Assembly (NCBI GenBank): GCA_902728285.1
Contig: CACVBU010000414.1
Location: forward strand, 248,001-312,000
Length of the DNA stretch: 64,000 nt
Direction of reading: 5' to 3'
Source of the DNA: Clytia hemisphaerica
Taxonomy: Eukaryota; Cnidaria; Hydrozoa; Leptothecata; Clytiidae
Shown here piece by piece: positions 10,045 to 20,626 of this stretch. Position 1 is the first letter of the stretch, and each line of letters begins with the position of its first letter. Below the pieces are notes generated by a model, which did not search any database, was not told the origin of the DNA, and saw only the letters and a list, made by a program, of their open reading frames with translations. A program made the translations under genes and the position numbers.

Positions 10045-12714
10045 TTAGACTTCAAAACTTTTCATTTCAATGTTTTCAAATATCTTGCAACGAAAATGTT
10101 CATTCGTGTTTCTACCTTTCTTAAAGATGATAACATGAACCTTCTTCCCATACAATAAAGACACCAGAATCAAATGATGTAACGAAATCCCAATCCAGCG
10201 AACAGTAATTTTTTGAAGACTTGTTTTTTGAAAGTACTCTATCGGGAAGAGGAGTCCAAGGCTCAAGAAAGCGATAAAACAAATATAACACATGGTTGTA
10301 GCTTCGAAAAACACGCTTGGGACTTTACGGCCATGGTAAGCCTGTTTTACACATATCAGATAGAGGATAATGGTGTAAGCCAGGCCTAAATGGAAATGTG
10401 TGTTAGTGTTACACATAATTTCTTTCTGGAGCAAATCTGGTTTTCTATGTGATAGAACTTTAGGTTTCTCTTTCCAAACAGCAACAAAGTATATTGCTAT
10501 ATTAATCGCCAACATGAGCAAAACAAAGAAGAATTGAGCCAACTTTGAATTGCGCACTTCAGATTTTGTTATACGAATCTTGTTGGCGAATGCGTTTAAA
10601 CATCTTTGTGTTCGAATAACCATGGTCGATACAATGATCGCGTTTAGGGTCGAAATACTGATAGGTCTTACTGCGCATGTCCCTTGAGTAGGCTCTCCAA
10701 GGAAAAGCAATGGAAAGGTGATTTGGACACCAAGGATGGCTAACAGTTGAATGCCTGTTAAGACACGATCGCAGCTTTTAACGGTTGGCGTATCTCGGTA
10801 TTTAACGAAAACCACAACATAGAAAAGAGTATATAGTCCTGTAAGACAGGAGCAAATTATTGATTTAAAACCAGGGGCAGTGTATACGGTTAAGTAATGC
10901 TTGGTGTGAGTGTCCACGCAAGTGCGATGTTTTTCGCTGTTGGTGTGATAGAGAGGACATGGTCTACAATGATGATTTCCCGGCCTCCTCTTAAACATAT
11001 CTGGTGCACATTGCTTGCAAGCAATGCCATATTCCTTAGTATACTCGGTAGACTTATTTTCAAAGCTCTTATATCTTGCTTCACGGCCTGCAATGCATAC
11101 AGATTTTGGACATTCTGTAGAATTGAAATGGCGGAATGCTGACTTAAGCCTGGCTTTTGATTTGGGTGTTGAGATACCAGTATGGTTTGGAACGTTGTTC
11201 GCATCTCGGTAAATTAGTTTGGAATTAAAGTATGAATTCAAAATCATACTGATTTGGTCTCTTCTCTTTCCATTACGCCATTGTGCTGTTTCCAATCTTG
11301 CAAACTTTTTTAACATGTAAACAATGACTTTATAAACGTCTCTAAGCTTTCTTTTTTTAATATCATTGATAACGAATCCAGTGGACGCATTTAAAGTTGT
11401 CAACGTGTCTCTAAATTCGTAAGCTTTGAAACGACGACTGTTTTCCATAGTTGAGATGATTTGGGTTGAGTTTGGGTGTTCTAGATCATGGACTATCCAT
11501 TGTTTTTGTGGTGACGTATCTTCACTCTTCATTTGGTTGGTGTACCTCCTCAAAAATGCAGTCTGGAATGAAAAAATATCTCGGTCAATATAAAGATAGA
11601 AATCACCTTTTAGAAAACAAACGAGTATATACTTTGTCACTTCCCAGCTGGCACAAGATGTTTGAACATTTTGCTTAAACCTAGTGAAGGGGCCAAAATC
11701 TCAACTCGGCTTATACTGAATCCAGTGATAGTTTAAAGATTAAAAGCTGATAAATTGAAGATAACTGAGCTTTATATAGACCATGGAGGCAGTTTCTCAA
11801 CCCAGCTACTTCTCTAAAAACTCCGATCAAAATGGCGGAAAAAGCTTAGTCCAGGGATACATAAAGGTCAGTTGTTAGTCCAGGGTTTATAAAAGTCAGT
11901 GGTTAAAATATACCTCTTCCTTGGGTGGACCGAACAGGAAAACCACTTTTAAAGCTTGATCCTTCCTTAGTGTTGCAATTCCTTTCGAAAGTTGAGATGC
12001 GCTATCAGCATTGACTTTGTAGTGAACAAAACAATATTTCTTGTTGATCAACTTATCTATGAACCTCTTTGTTAACGTCCGATAGGTTTGATGATACTTT
12101 GAACTTGAACTGAGAAAAACAACTGCAATATGTTTCCAATCAAATATTCTCATAAGGTCTAATAACTGAGTAATTGATTGTGAATCTTTATCGCGTACCT
12201 CGTACGTTGACGTCACGTAGAACCCTTTATGCTGGAAGAGCGATAACCGGGAGACGTATCGAGGCGCCCGAAAACGCCGGTTGAGTAGTATGACGGGTAT
12301 ATTGGTGGTGGAAAGAAGTTCACAAAGTAACCGCGTTTGTATTTGCAAATTCAAGTGAGCCATAATGAGAGATACAGTTAGACTTCGAGCTTTACCGGTC
12401 TTTTTTTGTTTCATTGTGAATTGGTAGGATAACATCATATCGACGAATCTTTCGGTAAGTGCTTCAGTGCTGTTGCAAACATCATATGATATATATTCAA
12501 AATTCGATTTCGTGTGGAATGTATATGAAATCAAACGGTCTTCGACGATAGGGTATGTTTGAGTGTCCGTTTCTGGAAAGTTTCTACATAGCGAGTGAAA
12601 TCCAACGACATGAAGTGTCATCCTTTTTCTAGCGTGTGCAATGTTTTGATGCGAGTAAAAAGCGAAAGTAAGAAAAATCAAATTCACAAAACTGGACGAT
12701 TTTTTCGTCGCCAT
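10045..12714 (-). CDS. Class C G-protein-coupled receptor, mGluR/GABA-B-like (2 exons)
   Basis: Exon 1 is 12714-11914 and exon 2 is 11562-10045; the phase-0 junction CCCAAGGAAGAG/GTATAT to TTCCAG/ACTGCA gives 772 residues. Residues 1-30 are a signal peptide (hydrophobic VNLIFLTFAF). Residues about 31-415 form a venus-flytrap ligand-binding region. Residues about 418-492 are a cysteine-rich linker (ECPKSVC...ACKQCAPDMF...CRPCPLYHTNS...TCVD). Seven membrane segments run from about 497 to 747. The helix-7 end reads LLYGKKVHVIIF, which matches the class C signature in which PK-V-Y-I-I precedes the tail. The C-terminal tail is short (about 25 residues). The ligand cannot be predicted. ATG at 12714 is chosen because it directly precedes the signal peptide; the frame extends slightly upstream without another ATG. 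The extracellular part is shorter than in mGluRs, so a small exon could have been missed in the 350-base intron. Confidence 0.9.
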
Positions 12715-13862
12715 TATCAAACTTCAATATCAAAACATCTCTCTGCTATAAAGAAAGATGTGCCTGAAGAAATGCGCCTGTGAGCTATACCACACATATA
12801 TACAAAAAGCCGGAAAGGTTTTCCCTTTGTAAATCTTTCTCTCAGGTTCAAGATATTAATTTTTTCAAGTATAATCGCCATTTCTTAATGAAGAGTTTAT
12901 TTCTTGTGATTTTCAATTTCAGTTAATTTAAAAAATCAACAAAATTTCAAAGATTTTAAAAGTTGTGAAATCCGGATGCGATCTGTATTCAGGTTTTTTT
13001 AGTTGTTGAAAATTCTTCCAAAATTAAAAATTCCCTATCTTAGATCTTTCTGAAACACGAATATATCTGAAAAACGCATAATGGCGGCAACGTAAGCTGA
13101 AGGTACAGTCAGGGTGACAAATTTAATTTCACTAAACTTTAAGACCTTAAAATTTCCCCTAAGTTGAACGTAAACATATCGAAAAGTCTGTTACCAAATA
13201 AAGGCACAGAGACAAATAAAAAAAAAACATTAATATTTCCACAGATAGCGCCCAAAAATTAGACCGCCCGCATTCTCCTCCACTCATTGTAAACACTATC
13301 ATCGATGACGTCATTTATTATAAAAATCTTTCCCTTAGCAACAGTCACAGACCTATAGAATTAAAACTGGAAAGACTTTCTTCTCAGATGAAAGAAAAAG
13401 AAGCCGGTGTGCTAATTTCTTTCGATGAAAACGACCGAGTTGAATAAACAAAGGTTGAAGTCTAAACGTGTTGGAGAAACTAATGAAAAAAATTCGGAAA
13501 TACCAAACTTCTGTTTGCTTACGGTATTATTTTCATGAAACCCATTCCAGGTTTCACTTTCGAGCTCAGCTTCGCGATCATAACATATTCAAAATGGTAA
13601 CATAATTGGCGTCACATATAAACAAAAACAATATTTGACGTCAGTTATTCTAAAATATCTTATACATATTAAAGAGCGTTACAAATTTTTTTCATACAAC
13701 TAAACAGTTTAGCTTGTTTTACCTCGCATCACCACACAGTTCCTGTACAACCGCACTTTTTTGCAATCCAATCGCTCAACCTTCATTCATTCCAAAGGAT
13801 AACTACATCTTACATAAACAACTCCTAAATACTTTTTGGTGATCATTTTCATTCTATACACA
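12715..13862. other. Divergent intergenic region between two gene starts
   Basis: The receptor (-) and the coiled-coil gene (+) start on either side, so both promoters must lie here, about 1.15 kb apart. A TATATAT run sits roughly 80 bases upstream of the receptor ATG. No confident promoter element can be assigned. No repeats of note. Confidence 0.45.
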
Positions 13863-16800
13863 ATGGCATCGAAGAACGCTAACGTTACGACAAAAACTGC
13901 CGCTCAAACCGCTCAGGTAAGTCTTATTTTTCTTTTCTAACATATTCTCATTCCTCGAGTCGATTTATGTTTTGAATTAAGGCTGTTCCGAGTTATAATT
14001 TATCAATATTCCATCATACATTTTAATCTTCTATCAGTTTAAGGTCTAAAATGTTTCACTGTGTTACTAACATTAAGGTTTGAAGTCAATCTTTTTTTTT
14101 ACAAATTCTGACAAATGTTATGCCTTTATTCGCCTTCTTAGAAACGTAGTAGGTCAAATTTTTAAACGTTCAGAACTATTTGTCTAAATTATACATACGT
14201 TATCGTATTTAGGGTAAAGGTAGGGCTAAGAAGTCTATTTTCGGTTCTATTTTATCTAAGTTATACCTATGCTATCTTGTTTAGGGTTAAAATAGGACTA
14301 ACTCATCACATTAAAGCTTATTTATCCAAGCTAATACCTATGCCATCATATTCAACGCTAAGATATAGCTGAATTATCAATATTCGCGTCTATTTATCTG
14401 AGTTTTATCTTGATATTTTGTTTCAAGCTAAGATATACAAACTTATCTATATTAGGATCTGCTTTTCTAAGTTATATTCTAGGGAAAAGGTCAAGCAAAA
14501 TTACCTATACTAGGGCCTAATGAATTAAGCATTCAATGTTTTAGGCTAAAATAAGTCCTCGTTAACTTTCATAGACTATGTTAATTAAGTTGACACTTTT
14601 TCGGGGTTAAGTTATGTTAAGTTAGGGCTAAGTTATCTTTACTTTGGCTGTTGATTTAAATTATACTAACACTAACTTGTTTAGGGCTAAGCTCTGGTTT
14701 AGTCGGCCCACTTTTAGCCCTGTCTATTCTAATTGCAAATTAAAGAGGGCATAAAGCGGGCTGTCTAAAGTCGATGCATAGCCCTCTTTTGACGTCAATG
14801 CAATGTCTTCTTTCAAACCTTTCCAAGCAAAGATTTTAACAACCAACTTTGTGCCCTCTTTCTGCCTACTCTAACAATTAGAATAGGCAGGGCAGAAAGT
14901 CGGCCGTCTAAACTAGAGCTTAGTCAGGGCTGAGCGATCTGTGCTAAGCCTGTTTATATCGATTATACTTATGTTACCTCGTCAAAGACGAAGGTAAGGC
15001 AAAGTTAAGATTAGGATTGTTTTATCTAAGTTATACCTGTATTATGTTTCGCTTGAGGCTGATGTAGGGAATAGCTATTACCTATAAATAAGTCACGGTC
15101 TATTGATCTTATTTATTTCTTATCTTATCTCCTTCTCGTTCCTGGTAAAGTTAAGGCGGCTGTTAAATTTTTTCATCTCTTTATCCGTTGCATTTCAAAC
15201 ACCTCTAGATCTATCACACCTAGTTACATCCCTTAGTCTATTGCGTTTCAAAAACTTCTACATCTCTTAGACTTCTACATTCCTTAGACCTTTGCATTTG
15301 AAAGATCTTTTAATCTATTTAGTCCTTTGCATTTAAAAGACCTCTAATTCTCAAAGAAATTAATGCATCTCAAACAATAATTCAGTACCGTCACAACGTA
15401 GAAAACTTTACTTCTCACCCTTCCCAAAGACGTCGATGCACTGGCATCAGTATCCAAGATGGAAAATGTTTAATTCAATTGTTAAGTACTTTCTGTTTCG
15501 TGAATACTGATTCCAGAGCATGAGTAACCTATAAAAGTCATCTGTGTATGCAGGGCTATCACCAACTAATATAACCGACTAACAGACTGCACTAAATAGA
15601 ATCCATTCATTGAGATCGATCGCAGACATTGCATTTAACCTCAAGGTTTCTCTTTTGATAAAAAAAGTTAAATCTCAAACACCTTGACACTTGGTTTCTA
15701 GAGCACCCTTCATTCTCGCGCAACTTTAAGTTCGTTTTAAGGAAACATAAAAGTAGTTACAAGATTCAAAAAATAACTGGATCCAGCGTGATACAGATCA
15801 AAACAAAAATGTCAAAAAAAAAACAGAATTAAAACTCTCCAATTGTTTCTATTGTTTTACAAGTTTTGTTAACTGATTTAATTATTCATTGGTATCATGA
15901 TAATACAGTACGGATTTTCTGTGTCGGACTGTGTTTACTGAATTTACTCACAACGAACTACAATCATGGTCATAATATATTGGCACTTTTGGCTAATTTA
16001 CAATTTTTCGAAAATTGAAGTTCGAGCGAGAATGTCAATTTTTTTGCCTTCAACTTGATTTCATCGAGTATTTCGATCTGGGAGGGATTTATTGGTTTCT
16101 AGGCTATATTTCAAGCCCTACTGGACCATTTTTGAACTTTTGGATCCTCAGATCCTAAGGTCCTAAGTCTTAAGTCTAGCGTTAAAACTCAGAGTTAAAA
16201 CTCTACCATTCGAACCTACTTTAGAGCACTTACAAATCGATTGTGGTTTCAAAACACCCCGGTGAATTTCCCTTTTGTGCCAAGTATTTTGTCCATGATT
16301 GTAGTGAAGAAGAAGATTAAGCAAACCGATTTAAGCTTAAACTTTTCCCTCCCATTTCAGGTTAACAGCGCCAAAGTGATAAAAAATGCGCCGGCCTCTA
16401 TGGCTTCCATCCAGGCTCCTTCGTCGGTCTACCCACTGGCTGTGGCAGGGTCCGAAGCCAAATCCACTAAACCTTCTACAGGTCATGAACTCAACAAACA
16501 AGCCGCACCAAGTCTTGTCGACACTATTGTGGAGTCTACCATCGAGGTTGCCGTCCCAGCTGAACCTTCCGCCACTGACGCCACCAAGGGCGCCAACGCC
16601 ATGGAGCAGCCACCTACCTCATCCAATGTGAAGCATGATGAGGGCGGTGATGCCAGTGAGAGCGACCCTGTGTCCGTCGAGGATATCGAACTTGCCGTTG
16701 ATAACCCACAGGATTCAACTACCGCTAATTTGTCAGCAGACACCCCAACCACACCTGGGGAGACTACTCCTGAGCCTACGAACAGACCACGGGCCACTGT

Positions 16801-18447
16801 TTCTTTAGCCGACTACGAGCTACGATCGTATAGCAAGTCGTTGACTGTCTTGTCAACACAAGTCTCAGTGGTGACCCCATCTGCCACGCCATCGTTACCC
16901 CACATCTTAGTCCAGACTGAGCGATCCGTCGATGAGCTTAAACTTGCCTCACCACCTACCACATCTGACCTTACACTCCCCGATAATAGTCAGGCCCCGG
17001 TCCAGACCTCACAAACTGAGTCAGAGGAGCCGGCTACCTCCACAACCCCAAAGAAGGAGAAGGGTAAAGGAGTCACCTTTTCCCAAAAAGATGGCAAAAC
17101 TGCTGAAGATAGCCAAGACATTACTGATAATGTTGCCCCAGAGGTAAGAGAATTACTTTTTTGATTGATTGTAAGAATATAAAGTTTCCAGTACTGGAAA
17201 AGGGAATTAAAGAAGGCACGTGCTTAAACTACTAAATTTACAATTATGGAGCGTCGTTGTTTAAAGGGGCGGCGTAGGTGAGGTGTCAACATTCAGGCTA
17301 AGGTATGAGTCGCATGTCTAACATTTTCAAAGTTTTCTGGATTTATTTATGCGAATCAACGCTTCCAAACATTAAATCTCTCGAAAATAAACCCGATTTA
17401 AGCATTATCAAGAGGGACGTACACAAAAATAGCTTTTAGAAGCTAAAATCATGTATGATTTCATTCTATTGCAGGACCAGGACCAAGAGGCAGCTGAAGA
17501 GATTATCCTCGCCAATTTATCTTTGGAAGATCGCGTACTCTACCAACAAAAGATGATTGACAACTTGCTCTTGGAGAAGGATGACATGCAGTATGAATTC
17601 AACAAGATGGAACAGGATTTGAAACGCCAAAACGCCAAATTATGGCTCGTCAATGGCGGTAAAGCTCTTCTTATCCGAAAGTACCGCAAAGATATGAAGG
17701 AGTTGAACGAAACAAGCACGCGCCAGGTAAGTTGACATGCAGTATGTATTATTGCAGATAATAAAATCGCTAAGAAAAATTTGCAGCTTTTTAAACGAAT
17801 CATCTAAATAAAATAGCGCGCGCTACGTCAGGTAATTGTTTCATTCGACAATTGAATGTCTTTTTATACTAAAATTACATAAATTCGAGAAGCAACTTCA
17901 TAGGGGACATCAACATAGTACGCACGCAAAAAGTTATCCAGATTTTTGCCACCCCTTCACCTTGTACGTAGAGAACAATAGAAATAGAAATGACGTCATT
18001 TAAACAACAGTCGCATGCTTTTGGCATGATCAAACATATTTTTCTATCACACTACCACGAACTTGGTGAAACCTAATTTACCAATCAAAGGAAAATTTAA
18101 CAATTTCAATTCTTTCATTATTTAATTCCATTCTCATTATTCTTCAGGGAGAGACAATAGCTAACTTAGCATTGGAGCTTGATCAGACTAAAGCAAGCCT
18201 CACTGAGGCAAATGAGAAAGTAACAAAGGCTTCGGCTGATCTCGAAGCAATGGTTAGTAAGCATGACGCGTCAAGAGGGTTGTGTAGAGAATTAACCAAA
18301 ATATCTGATGGTTACCGAGAACGTCTCAGAGAGATTCGCCACAACAAATTCACCAGTAGATGTGGCCGCTTCTTCCGCCGTTTGGTGTCACCGTCAAAAT
18401 GGTGCGGCTCCGCACCCACAGCGGAGCAACAAAGACAAAACATGTAA
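13863..18447 (+). CDS. Orphan Pro/Ser/Thr-rich coiled-coil protein (4 exons)
   Basis: Exons 13863-13916, 16361-17143, 17475-17726 and 18148-18447 each begin and end in phase 0 with standard GT/AG sites, giving 462 residues. Residues 1-279 are low-complexity (Ala, Thr, Ser, Pro, Glu) and probably disordered, ending in a Lys-rich TPKKEKGKG stretch. Residues 280-430 are charged and heptad-like (EDRVLYQQKMIDNLLLEKDD, IANLALELDQTKASLTEANE), consistent with a coiled coil. The end is basic and Cys-containing (SRCGRFFRRLVSPSKWCGS). I recognise no family. The exons are clearly GC-richer than the introns, which supports coding. The stop TAA lies inside ATGTAAGTT, which is also a good splice donor. Using it would join in frame to 18973-19066, adding about 30 residues and a different stop. 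Intron 1 carries a tandem repeat and a MITE. Confidence 0.75.
14160..15090. repeat. Degenerate ~73-bp tandem repeat in intron 1 of the coiled-coil gene
   Basis: The core TATCTAAGTTATACCTATGC followed by TATCTTGTTTAGGGCTAAG recurs near 14174, 14249, 14321, 14394, 14464, 14652, 14950 and 15028. Spacing is 70-75 bases where uninterrupted. The copies are strongly diverged, so the array is old. It is split by the MITE at 14690-14920. A second degenerate repeat (TTGCATTTCAAA...CCTCTA, about 15180-15360) follows. Confidence 0.75.
14690..14920. mobile_element. TA-flanked MITE with ~45-bp TIRs
   Basis: The ends read AGCTCTGGTTTAGTCGGCCC and, on the other strand, AGCTCTAGTTTAGACGGCCG. Both continue to ...CTATTCTAATTG, about 45 bases at roughly 85 percent identity. 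TA lies outside both ends (14688-14689, 14921-14922). It is inserted in the intronic tandem array. Tc1/mariner-type target; no coding capacity. Confidence 0.85.
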
Positions 18448-19505
18448 GTTAATTTCGCGGCTTGGACACTTGTCATTTTTCCATATGATTATTTTCATAT
18501 GAATTCCTTGCTTCTTTTTGAAATGATTTTTTTGTTGAAAGCATTTTAAACGGGGCACGATTGTAAATTTCAATTGCGGGTCGAAGAGAGGTTTAGGACT
18601 TATGACAGTGTGTTTTTTATCAATATTCTTTATATATGAAAAGAAACACCTTCGCCATAACTGTTAAACCTCCCTTTGATCCGCCATTGAAATTTATCTT
18701 TTCACGCCCCTGCCGCTCTGGATTGAATACGCCCTCGAGTAATTTTGCGATCGCTACTCTAAAAACAAAATCAGTGCATTTTTTTCAACATCTTCATGCT
18801 CGCACCAAAAGCTTTATTTTGAAAAACACAAAGAAAGTTTATACCAACTAAAACTAAGTTCATATGAAAAATGACAAGTGCCTGAGCCTCGAAATTAACA
18901 CATAAATGTTTTTCAAGGGGAATGCAGTGTTGGAATGGTAATCGTTTTGTGATGGTCTTTTTCAACGAAAAGCCCTCACTTCAACATCATGGAAAAACTA
19001 GAGCATAATGAAAACACTTCTGATACTGAATTCTCCTTGGAAATGCATTGCCCAAAGCGTCTGTAAATTTGTAAAAAAGCTTTTTTTAAACTGAGTTGTA
19101 TTTTATGTTTGTTCACTTGAATTATATTTTTATACATACACAAAATGCTAATAAAAGGCTCTATTTTCGTAGTCTACACAATAGACAGCTCCAGGCTTTT
19201 AAGAGTAGGAGTTTTACCATTGAGTTTCAAGCCCGAAGGGCTAGAGGTCAATCTCTAACCTTTCTCAGGCAAGAAAAATTGAAGCCTTAAAATATGCGCC
19301 GTATTTTTGATGACGGATTGAATCTAGCAATTCCTTTGTTTTCGAGTGATATATTTTTCAAAATTAAGCGTTAAATTTTAGTTTCAATCTGTCATTTGTG
19401 TAAAAACCAGGCGGGTCGCTCAATGCCGCGCAACTTTGGTAGGATTTGTTGGCAATTTAATTGTTTTATCGAAACTAAGCCATGCTTATCTGGTCGCTGA
19501 TACTA
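18448..19505. other. 3' flank of the coiled-coil gene with a possible alternative last exon
   Basis: 18973-19066 is open in the right phase after a weak acceptor (CAACGAAAAG) and encodes about 30 residues rich in Glu/Asn/Thr before TAA. AATAAA-like sequence (GCTAATAAAAGG) follows at about 19147. I rate this exon as possible only. The rest shows no feature. Confidence 0.4.
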
Positions 19506-20160
19506 CAGTGGAATCTCTCTATTTCGACTACCATCTATCTCGACTACCCTCTATCTCGACTACCCTATATCTCGAATTTCAAACAAAATATCTGGTCCCT
19601 AGAATGCATTTTTAGGCTAATTTCCTTGTTCTAGCTCGAACTTTTATTAAATGATGTCAGTTATAGAATTTTGATCTTCAAATTTTTCGTTTGCATGTAA
19701 CAAAATGGTGGAATAGTCAAGAAAATACCGTAAAACTGTTAAAATGCTATAAGCTTTTTTCACATATACGTAAAATTTTACTTAAGACCTTCAGGAATGG
19801 GGAATTTCCCTAAGCTTACGTAGCGTTTTAAGGCCTTAAGTAGAGTTTGAAGGAAAAGTCACTTAAGACCCTCTTACAGGACAAAAACTGTACTTAAGGG
19901 CGGGGAAATTCCCAAAAGACAGCCTTACGCACAATTTTTTGTAAGGTCTAAAGTAAGATTCTACGTACATGTGAAAAAAGCTTAAGTAACTAAGACCAAC
20001 CCAGCTTTCTGCTTACCTAAATAAATTGATTTTTGGGGAATTACTAAAGAAAATAAATGCTGCATCCTTTGATCCAATAATATCAGACTTTCTTTATCTC
20101 GAACTTTCTCTATCGCGAACAGATAATTCGGTCCCTTGCGAGTCTGACTTTTCGAAAGTA
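19506..20160. mobile_element. pogo/Tigger-type transposon relic
   Basis: Begins after TA with CAGTGGAATCTCTCTATTTC, the typical pogo/Tigger terminus. Three tandem CTATCTCGACTACC(A/C) units follow, and CTCGAACTTT-type phrases recur at 19635 and 20100. The right end is degraded. A separate MITE (19752-19982) is inserted within it. No transposase frame survives. Confidence 0.7.
19752..19982. mobile_element. TA-flanked MITE nested in the pogo/Tigger relic
   Basis: Ends AGCTTTTTTCACATATACGT and, on the other strand, AGCTTTTTTCACATGTACGT. The match runs to about 42 bases (to ...TTAAGACCTT). TA occurs outside both ends (19750-19751, 19983-19984). The middle is a second inverted repeat around GGGGAAATTCCC-like sequence, so the whole element could fold into one hairpin. 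Confidence 0.85.
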
Positions 20161-20381
20161 ACAAAAGTTATAAACCGCCTCTTCGACTCAACCTCGTAGG
20201 ATTATCGTTGAAAGCATATCTACTATTTTTAATTATCTATAATTGACTATGAGTGGATACCCACGGAAACGTGTAATGTTTTTACTGACCCCTCACCTTC
20301 CATTCTGGTTAGCATACTAATACAGGATTCGAACGTCGAACGATATCTGTTTTGAAAGTGGCTGGATGGTAGTGGAAGTGG

Positions 20382-20600
20382 CGCTATAGCATAGTGGTCA
20401 TTGAACTTGGTTGCAGCACGGGCGTCTAAGGTTCGATTCCCAATCGCAGCGGTTCACTTGGACTTAAATGAGCCTTCGCTCGTGTCAACCATGCCATGTG
20501 AGGGGGTAGTCTGTTCAAAGTGACGACGGTTTGCTCATTGAAAGCGTCAATAACTGCGAAAATGCGCCTCATAACCTCCCCAAACTCAACCAAATATAAG
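20382..20600 (+). mobile_element. tRNA-derived SINE
   Basis: A Pol III box A-like TAGCATAGTGGTCA (20387-20400) is followed by a perfect box B GGTTCGATTCC (20430-20440). After this tRNA-like head comes an unrelated body of about 150 bases ending near an A-rich TAATAGAAAAAGAAAAAAC. It lies in the presumed last intron of the CNTD1-like gene, just past the exon 5 donor. A single tRNA gene is unlikely because no acceptor stem closes. Confidence 0.75.
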
Positions 20601-20626
20601 TAATAGAAAAAGAAAAAACCACTTAC

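Noticed and set aside
20382..20455. Functional tRNA gene
   Set aside because: Boxes A and B are good, but no 7-bp acceptor stem closes and a SINE-like body continues downstream.
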